A DNA stretch of 20,858 nucleotides from Xanthomonas translucens pv. translucens DSM 18974. GTDB lineage: Bacteria > Pseudomonadota > Gammaproteobacteria > Xanthomonadales > Xanthomonadaceae. The notes beneath the pieces were generated by a model that ran no database searches, was not told where the DNA came from, and was given only the letters and a program-made list of their open reading frames with translations. Location of the stretch: assembly GCF_000331775.1 (NCBI RefSeq), contig NZ_CAPJ01000207.1, positions 1 through 20,858 on the forward strand, in the 5' to 3' direction. Of this stretch, positions 16,041-20,858 are shown one piece after another. The stretch's first letter is position 1. Every line of letters begins with the position of its first letter. The position numbers and the translations under genes were made by a program.

Positions 16041-17441
16041 TTATTCGGCCAGACGCAGAAGGGCTGCGTGCAGGAGATCCTTGGCTTTTACAACCTCGAC
16101 TTCGTCATGGAAACCTTGCCCGTAGCATACGATTTGGTCTCCATCCAGCAGTACGATTTCCTTACTTTCATTGCCTGCGCTACCCGGCCTGAGTTCGAGC
16201 CGGAAATCATGATTCAGTTGCCCCTGGCGCAAACGCTTGAAAATTCCGCCGATAGCCTCGCGCGCAGGGAACGCAATGCTATGCAACAGCGTTTCCTTGC
16301 TATGGGCATCCTCCACCCGGAATAGCCAAGTACCATTGGCCTTGTCTGGATACGGACCTTTGAACACCAACGACAGCGCCTCTTCCCGTGCTCGTGTCGC
16401 AGCATTGGCGTTGGGCGCAGCCTGCTCGCGCAGCGACAGATCGCGCAGGCCCACCGCATGCCGCAGTTCTGCCAGGAACGGCGTGGCATAGCGCGCGCGC
16501 AGGCGCTGCGCGTTGTCGCGCAGGATCGCCTCGATCTCGCCCGGCCGCGCCATCAGCGCCTCGTAGCGCTCGCGCATCGGCGCGATCTCCGCATCGATGC
16601 GCGCGAACAGTTGCTGCTTGGCCTCGCCCCAGCCGATACCGGCGGCGAAGGCCTGCGCGAATGCAGCGGTTTCCTCGGCAGTGGCGAAGGCCTGGTACAG
16701 CTGGAACAGCGCCGAGCCTTCGGTGTCCTTCGGCGCGCCCGGCGCGCGCGAATCGGTGACGATGGAGAACACGCGCTTCTTCAATTCCTCGCGCGGGGCG
16801 AACAACGGAATCGTGTTGTCGTAGCTCTTGCTCATCTTGCGCCCGTCCAGCCCGGGCAAGGTGGCCACGTTCTCGTCGATCAACGCTTCGGGCAGGGTGA
16901 AATAGTCGCGGCCGTAGACGTGGTTGAAACGCTGGCCGAAATCGCGCGCCATCTCGATGTGCTGGATCTGGTCGCGGCCCACCGGCACCTGCTGCGCCTT
17001 GAACAGCAAGATGTCGGCGGCCATCAGCACCGGATACATGAACAATCCGGCGCTGACCCCGGCATCGTCGTCCTCGCCGTCGGCGCGATTCTTGTCCACG
17101 GCCGCCTTGTAGGCGTGGGCGCGGTTGAGGATGCCCTTGCCGGCGACGCAGGTCAGGAACCAGGTCAGCTCGTTGGTTTCCGGCACGTCCGACTGGCGGT
17201 AGAACCACACCTTCGACGGATCCAGCCCGGCCGCCAGCCACGAGGCGGCGATCTCCAGGGTCGAGCGCTGGGTGCGCGCCGGGTCCTGCGCCTTGATCAG
17301 GCTGTGCAGATCGGCCAGGAAATAGAAGCTCTCGATACCGGGGCGCAGGCTGGCCTGTAGCGCCGGGCGGATCGCGCCGACGTAATTGCCCAGGTGCGGG
17401 GTGCCGGAGGTAGTGATGCCGGTAAGGACGCGGGTGGTCAT
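16041..17441 (-). CDS. trpS: tryptophanyl-tRNA synthetase with C-terminal extension
   Basis: The protein has 466 residues; the class I catalytic body covers about 1-335. The HIGH-equivalent is TPHLGNY (14-20) and the KMSKS loop is exact at 202-206. Together they load tryptophan onto tRNA-Trp in the cytoplasm. E. coli TrpRS has 334 residues, so about 130 residues are extra. After an Ala/Asn-rich linker (about 340-355), the tail shows two strand-rich blocks around FRVEDAHSKETLLHSIAF and FRLELRPGS to IVCYGQGF. These weakly recall a duplicated YegP/DUF1508-like fold (low-confidence inference). By hand count the tail DNA (16041-16380) is about 54% GC, against 75% in a sample of the body (16501-16560). 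The MBL gene follows 76 bases later. Extensions on TrpRS are known in xanthomonads (from memory). Confidence 0.96.
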   Translation of the reverse strand: MTTRVLTGITTSGTPHLGNYVGAIRPALQASLRPGIESFYFLADLHSLIKAQDPARTQRSTLEIAASWLAAGLDPSKVWFYRQSDVPETNELTWFLTCVAGKGILNRAHAYKAAVDKNRADGEDDDAGVSAGLFMYPVLMAADILLFKAQQVPVGRDQIQHIEMARDFGQRFNHVYGRDYFTLPEALIDENVATLPGLDGRKMSKSYDNTIPLFAPREELKKRVFSIVTDSRAPGAPKDTEGSALFQLYQAFATAEETAAFAQAFAAGIGWGEAKQQLFARIDAEIAPMRERYEALMARPGEIEAILRDNAQRLRARYATPFLAELRHAVGLRDLSLREQAAPNANAATRAREEALSLVFKGPYPDKANGTWLFRVEDAHSKETLLHSIAFPAREAIGGIFKRLRQGQLNHDFRLELRPGSAGNESKEIVLLDGDQIVCYGQGFHDEVEVVKAKDLLHAALLRLAE

Positions 17442-17551
17442 ACGGGGAATCGACGGCCAGAAGAAAACCAGGCGAGTTTAACCGCTGCGCGGCAACCCCG
17501 TTCCGGCGCATGGCGCGTTCAACAGCAGGTCCCTTCCGTGGAGTCGCCGTG

Positions 17552-18403
17552 ATGCGCAAGCCCGCCCGCCTGTTTTTTTCGACCCGCCCGCTCGGCCCGC
17601 TCTCGATCGCCCTGCTGTGCATCGGCCTGTTGTGCGGTTTCCGCCCCTACGCGGCACCGCCCGCGTCCGCGGCACCGGTCGCGTTGCGCGTGATCGACCG
17701 CGATGCCGATGACGCCAACCTGCCACAATACGCGCAGCGCGGCGAGCGCTGGATCGCCGCCACGCCCGGCCACCGCTATGCGCTGCGCCTGACCAACCGC
17801 AGCGACCGCCGCGTGCTGGTGGTGCTGTCGGTGGACGGGGTCAATGCGGTCAGCGGGCAAACCGCGTCCAGCGACCAGCGCGGCTACGTGCTGGCGCCAT
17901 GGCAGAGCACCGAGATCGCCGGCTGGCGCAAGTCGCAGCGCGAGATCGCGCAGTTCGTGTTCACCGATCTCGCCGACAGCTATGCCGCACGCACCGGCCG
18001 CCCCGACAACGTCGGCGTGATCGGCATGGCCGTGTTCGACGAGGCGCCGACCATCGTGCCGCAGGCGAGCGTCGAGCAGGACAGCGAGGAGCGATACAGC
18101 GAGCGCGCGGCCGCGCCGGTCGCAGCCGCGCCCGCTGCAGCCGCACGCGCGCAGGAAAGTGATGCGGCGCGGGGCAAGCTGCAGCGTCTGGGCACCGGCC
18201 ACGGCGAGCGCGAATGGTCGCCGTCCAGCGTCACCGAATTCGAACGGGCCAGCGAACTGCCGCAGCAGCGCCTGCAATTGCGCTACGACAGCGATGCGCG
18301 GCTGGTTGCGCGCGGCGTGATCCCGCGGCCGCGGTACCCGCGCGTGGCCGACGTGCCGCAGGCCTTCCCCGGCGACTTCGTAGCGGACCCGCCGGCGTAC
18401 TGA
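17552..18403 (+). CDS. secreted protein of unknown function
   Basis: The ATG at 17552 is preferred because GGAG lies nine bases upstream; an upstream in-frame start at 17510 would add 14 residues before the signal. The protein has 283 residues. It starts MRKPARLFF and has a hydrophobic signal segment (about 17-30) and an Ala/Pro-rich region with likely cleavage near ASAAP. A compact conserved-looking domain follows (about 45-165), containing RVLVVLSVDGVNAVSG, QRGYVLAPWQSTEIAGWRKS and NVGVIGMAVFDE. A low-complexity Ala/Glu linker (about 170-205) leads to a basic C-terminal part ending in a Pro-rich tail. I have seen similar sequences as hypothetical proteins in proteobacteria but know no function. 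It is transcribed divergently from trpS and followed by a hairpin terminator. Confidence 0.85.
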   Translation: MRKPARLFFSTRPLGPLSIALLCIGLLCGFRPYAAPPASAAPVALRVIDRDADDANLPQYAQRGERWIAATPGHRYALRLTNRSDRRVLVVLSVDGVNAVSGQTASSDQRGYVLAPWQSTEIAGWRKSQREIAQFVFTDLADSYAARTGRPDNVGVIGMAVFDEAPTIVPQASVEQDSEERYSERAAAPVAAAPAAAARAQESDAARGKLQRLGTGHGEREWSPSSVTEFERASELPQQRLQLRYDSDARLVARGVIPRPRYPRVADVPQAFPGDFVADPPAY

Positions 18404-18426
18404 GCCTGCAGCAACGCGCCAAACGC

Positions 18427-18450
18427 AACGGGCCGCAGCGCGGCCCGTTT
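18427..18450. terminator. strong hairpin, probably bidirectional terminator
   Basis: The arms AACGGGCCGC and GCGGCCCGTT form a perfect 10-bp stem with loop AGC, followed by T on the plus strand and by TTT on the minus strand as well. It begins 24 bases after the stop of the secreted-protein gene. A second small hairpin (AGGCGCA/TGCGCCT, 18458-18474) lies next to it. Confidence 0.7.
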
Positions 18451-18473
18451 CCACGTCAGGCGCAGGGTGCGCC

Positions 18474-18599
18474 TCAGTCGCGGTCTTCCTTGCCCAGCCC
18501 GTCCTGGAACGTGCGCACCTCTTTTTCGCCGCGAACACAAGCGGCGATGGCGAAAAGCGCAAAAAAAACGGGCCGGCAAGCCGACCCGTCTTTCGTCAC
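18474..18599 (-). CDS. possible very small ORF or gene remnant, lipoprotein-like
   Basis: A frame from GTG 18599 to TGA 18474 gives 41 residues. The last 15 codons (VRTFQDGLGKEDRD) have almost only G or C at third positions, as real genes here do, and two hairpins follow the stop. The middle reads as ALFAIAAC, like a lipobox. Against it, the 5' half lies inside the entericidin terminator and its T-run, and no good ribosome binding site is seen. It may be the surviving 3' end of a lost gene. Confidence 0.25.
   Translation of the reverse strand: MTKDGSACRPVFFALFAIAACVRGEKEVRTFQDGLGKEDRD
18561..18589 (-). terminator. intrinsic terminator of the entericidin genes
   Basis: On the minus strand, ACGGGTCGGC pairs with GCCGGCCCGT (one G-T pair) around a tight loop, followed by eight T residues. 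It lies 22 bases after the stop of the second entericidin gene and is the clearest terminator in the window. Confidence 0.9.
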
Positions 18600-18611
18600 C
18601 GAGCGCTGGGC

Positions 18612-18746
18612 TCAGTTCTTGGCGGCGTCTTCGACCTTCTCGCCGGCGCTCTTCACGTCCTTGCCGGCACCGGCAACCGTGTTGCAGCCCGACAGCAGGC
18701 CCACCGAGAACATCGCCAGCAGCATCCACGCGAAAGTACGCTTCAT
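18612..18746 (-). CDS. entericidin A/B family lipoprotein, 44 residues
   Basis: The start has AAGGAG eight bases upstream. The protein begins MKRTFAWMLLAMFSVGLLSGC, with lipobox LLSGC and lipidated Cys21. The family core NTVAGAGKDVKSAGEKVEDAA follows. Entericidins are small cell-envelope lipoproteins, first described in E. coli as an antidote (EcnA) and bacteriolytic toxin (EcnB) pair. The sequence does not say which role applies here. It is the downstream member of a tandem pair, 98 bases after its paralogue, with no terminator between them, and ends before a strong intrinsic terminator. The mature part is only 24 residues, typical of the family. Confidence 0.93.
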   Translation of the reverse strand: MKRTFAWMLLAMFSVGLLSGCNTVAGAGKDVKSAGEKVEDAAKN

Positions 18747-18844
18747 AGGTCTTACTCCTTACTTGGTCATGGGAACGCGGCAGGTGGCCGCGCGGGGTTA
18801 CGCATTGGATGTATCAAACAAGCCGAACCACTGCGGACGATCGA

Positions 18845-18997
18845 TCAGCACTTGCCGTCTTTACAGTCGTCGGCCTTGGTTTCCACCTTATCGCCGGCCT
18901 TCTGCATGTCCTTACCGGCGCCGGCCATGGTGTTGCAGCCGGTCAGCATGCCTGCACAAAACAGGGTCAGCATCGTCAAGGTGAACAGTCGCTTCAT
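18845..18997 (-). CDS. entericidin A/B family lipoprotein with Cys-bearing tail, 50 residues
   Basis: GAGGA lies seven bases before the ATG. The protein starts MKRLFTLTMLTLFCAGMLTGC, with lipobox MLTGC (Cys21). It shares CNTMAGAGKDMQKAGDKVET with its neighbour's core and then adds ADDCKDGKC, a polar tail with two cysteines not found in the paralogue. The tail could form a disulfide or bind metal in the periplasm (inference). It is the upstream gene of the pair and probably defines the transcript start; no promoter was identified with confidence in the 143 bases before arginase's end. The pair could correspond to EcnA/EcnB, but both have the same core, so roles cannot be assigned. Confidence 0.92.
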   Translation of the reverse strand: MKRLFTLTMLTLFCAGMLTGCNTMAGAGKDMQKAGDKVETKADDCKDGKC

Positions 18998-19140
18998 TGG
19001 GATTCCTCGCAGTGGATCGGGTCTGGGACAGCGGCGATAGCCGTTGCCGAGCTACCGTCTGGCGCTGAATCTGACTTCACGACTGTGGATGTCACGTGAA
19101 TGGAGCGTCACGGCATTCAGCTTTGTGCCGAAAAGCCACG

Positions 19141-20064
19141 TCAATCGCGCATCAGCGTGGACTTGCCGAACAGGCTCTCGACCAGGTCCACCGCCAGTTC
19201 GGCGGTCAGATTGCGGTGGTCCAGCACCGGATTGAGTTCGACGATGTCCAGCGAGCCCATGCGCCCGCTGTCGGCGATCATCTCCATCACCAGCTGCGCT
19301 TCGCGGTAGTTGGGGCCGCCGGGCACGGTGGTGCCGACGCCCGGGGCGATGATGGGGTCGAGGAAATCCACGTCGAAGCTGACGTGCAGGTGGGTGTCGG
19401 CATCGATCCCGTCCAGCGCCGCCTCCATGGTCCGTTTCATGCCCATCTCGTCGATGTAGCGCATGTCGTACACGTCGATGCGGTGCTGCTTGATCAGCCG
19501 CTTCTCGTCCGGATCCACCGAGCGGATGCCGATCTGGCGAACCTGGTCCGGGCGCAGCGCCGGCGCGGCGCCGCCCAGTTCGGTCAGCGCCTGCGGCCCC
19601 AGCCCGCACAGGCAGGCCACCGGCATGCCGTGCACATTGCCCGACGGGGTCACCTCGCTCGTGTTGAAATCCGAATGCGCATCCAGCCACAGCACCCGCA
19701 GCGTGCGCCCCTGCTCGCGGCAATACCGCGCCACCGCGGTGATCGAGCCGATGCCCAGGCAATGATCGCCGCCGAGCATGATCGGCATGCGCCCGGCGCA
19801 CAGCTCGGCGTAGTTGGCCTCCATCAGCGCACGGTTCCAGGCCACCACCTCGTCCAGATGCCGGTAGCCGCCGACCGGGGATTGCCACGGATTGCGCGGA
19901 CCGTCGAGGTTGCCCAGATCGCGCACCTCGATGCCTCGCCCGGCCAGCGCCTCGTGCAGACCGGCGATGCGCAGCGCCTCCGGCCCCATGCGCGCGCCAC
20001 GGTGGCCGGCGCCGATATCGGTGGGAACGCCGATCAGGGACACTGGCAAAAAAGAGGAAGTCAT
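19141..20064 (-). CDS. rocF: arginase
   Basis: The protein has 307 residues, starting at ATG 20064 with GGAG nine bases upstream; a longer upstream frame is low-complexity and not used. The enzyme hydrolyses L-arginine to ornithine and urea. Manganese ligands are all present and spaced as in known arginases: H101 in GGDHCLG, D128, H130 and D132 in DAHSDFNT, and D231 and D233 in SFDVDFLDP. The arginase-specific SGNVHGMP follows the second motif (141-148), which favours arginase over agmatinase or formiminoglutamase. The enzyme is cytoplasmic. It stands alone between the entericidin pair and tRNA-Thr, all on the minus strand. No operator was recognised. Confidence 0.95.
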   Translation of the reverse strand: MTSSFLPVSLIGVPTDIGAGHRGARMGPEALRIAGLHEALAGRGIEVRDLGNLDGPRNPWQSPVGGYRHLDEVVAWNRALMEANYAELCAGRMPIMLGGDHCLGIGSITAVARYCREQGRTLRVLWLDAHSDFNTSEVTPSGNVHGMPVACLCGLGPQALTELGGAAPALRPDQVRQIGIRSVDPDEKRLIKQHRIDVYDMRYIDEMGMKRTMEAALDGIDADTHLHVSFDVDFLDPIIAPGVGTTVPGGPNYREAQLVMEMIADSGRMGSLDIVELNPVLDHRNLTAELAVDLVESLFGKSTLMRD

Positions 20065-20255
20065 GCGGACGCGCTCCAGCGAAATAATGTGCGCCAGTCT
20101 AGCGAGCCGTCCGCGGCGCGACCCGCCGCGGCGCAGCAGGCAAGCGCCGACGGCGTGCGTTGGTTGCCGGAAACACACGAGATGTGCCGCGCCTGCGCGT
20201 GCATGCAGGCAATCGGCTGAAGCAGCCTGGCGCATGCCTGTGCGATGCGAAAAAG

Positions 20256-20331
20256 TGGTGCCGCTTGTCCGAATCGAACGGACGACCTACTGATTACAAA
20301 TCAGTTGCTCTACCGACTGAGCTAAAGCGGC
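20256..20331 (-). tRNA. tRNA-Thr (anticodon TGT)
   Basis: 76 nt including an encoded CCA. The acceptor stem GCCGCTT/AAGCGGC is perfect, with discriminator A. The D-loop stretch AGCTCAGTCGGTAGAGC is standard, the anticodon stem CTGAT/ATCAG holds loop TTTGTAA with anticodon TGT, and the T-arm is GTCCGTTCGATTCGGAC. Five T residues follow one base after the CCA. No neighbouring tRNA or rRNA genes are seen. Confidence 0.97.
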
Positions 20332-20451
20332 ACGGAAACCGTGGCAACACCCGCGCGGCGGGCCGTCGCAGTCTACCTGTTGGCAGGCCGCTGCGACACA
20401 GCGCGGCGCGGCGGCCGGACCGCGATCTGCGCAGGCCCGCAGCGCAGTATT

Positions 20452-20858
20452 CTAGCGCAGCGTGGCGCAGTCCAGCGCGCGTTGCCGCTGCGCGCCGAGT
20501 TGCCGGCGCAGCGCCGTGGCCTGCGCCGCGGAGTCGGTCCGCAGGTCCAGCCACCAGCGCGACTGGCCGCTGCCGCCGCTGGGAATCAGATCGACGTTGA
20601 AGCCGGCGTGGGCCAGTTCGGCCTTGCGGCGTTCGGCCCCTTCGCGGCTGCGGTACTGGCCCAGGGCGATGGCGTTGCCGGCATCGCCCTCACGGATCGG
20701 GTAATAGTCGCGGATGCCGGCGGCGACGATGCGATCGACCGCGGCCTTGACCCCGTCCTCGCCGCCGATGGTCGGCAGCAGCACGCGGAAGCTGGTGGCG
20801 GCGTCATCGCCGACCTCGCGCAGGCGCGGGCGCGGCGCGGCGGTGCCGAGTGCGGCGG
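20452..20858 (-). CDS. SPOR-domain protein, N-terminal part outside window
   Basis: The stop is at 20452 and the frame stays open to the window edge, so about 135 residues of the C-terminus are visible. A SPOR domain is recognisable from the pattern FRVLLPTIGGEDGV, DYYPIRE, NAIALGQYRSREGAERRKAELAHAGF and a final strand pair. SPOR domains bind denuded peptidoglycan glycans at division septa (family knowledge). An Ala/Pro/Arg-rich linker precedes it, as is usual between a membrane anchor and SPOR. The domain is followed by about 25 further residues ending ALDCATLR. The full protein type cannot be told without the upstream part. Confidence 0.85.
   Translation of the reverse strand, partial: AALGTAAPRPRLREVGDDAATSFRVLLPTIGGEDGVKAAVDRIVAAGIRDYYPIREGDAGNAIALGQYRSREGAERRKAELAHAGFNVDLIPSGGSGQSRWWLDLRTDSAAQATALRRQLGAQRQRALDCATLR

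Noticed and set aside
20065..20235. Extended N-terminus of arginase from 20235
   Set aside because: The 57 extra residues are unlike arginases; ATG 20064 has a ribosome binding site and gives normal family length.
20256..20331. tRNA-Thr as an integration (att) site for a mobile element
   Set aside because: No integrase, no duplicated tRNA end and no composition change were seen next to it within the window.

Overview
The window is high-GC DNA with strong G/C preference at third codon positions. It looks like a chromosome segment from Xanthomonas or a close relative in the Xanthomonadaceae. The main reasons are the intergenic imperfect palindromes built on GCGGCTTCAGCCGC, the tandem entericidin genes, the TrpRS with a C-terminal extension, and the general gene content. 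The species assignment is from memory of such genomes and was not tested. No phage, plasmid, integrase, transposase, CRISPR or rRNA was seen.

Layout, left to right. A 5'-truncated catalase-family peroxidase overlaps a cytochrome b561 gene (1-1615). A repeat-bearing gap follows. Positions 2026-3675 (minus strand) hold the wreck of an ABC-2 exporter plus sensor kinase plus LuxR-type regulator module, with several internal deletions, a stop codon and at least one frameshift. A divergent region with a perfect 20-bp palindrome leads to a plus-strand MacAB-like export system: membrane fusion protein (3920-5164), ATPase (5977-6669) and two permeases (6731-7888, 7935-9248). The adaptor gene is cut off from the rest by about 810 bp of repeats and a densely folded, terminator-containing element. 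An alpha/beta-hydrolase lipoprotein follows (9620-10777).

On the minus strand are two overlapping EamA transporters (yedA then rarD), a tandem array of REP-like palindromes, an M28 metallopeptidase, an MBL-fold hydrolase, and trpS with an unusual low-GC C-terminal tail. A secreted protein of unknown function (17552-18403) is on the plus strand. Then, on the minus strand, come two entericidin lipoprotein genes with a strong terminator, arginase, tRNA-Thr(TGT), and the 3' part of a SPOR-domain protein that runs off the window.

Most of this is ordinary housekeeping or envelope biology. The points most worth a second look are the folded intergenic element at about 5592-5850, the compositionally distinct TrpRS tail, the eroded exporter/two-component locus with its surviving palindrome, the heptanucleotide repeat in the leader of the MBL gene, and the compensatory variation within the REP-like palindromes. 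I saw no clear evidence of a new defence or mobile system.
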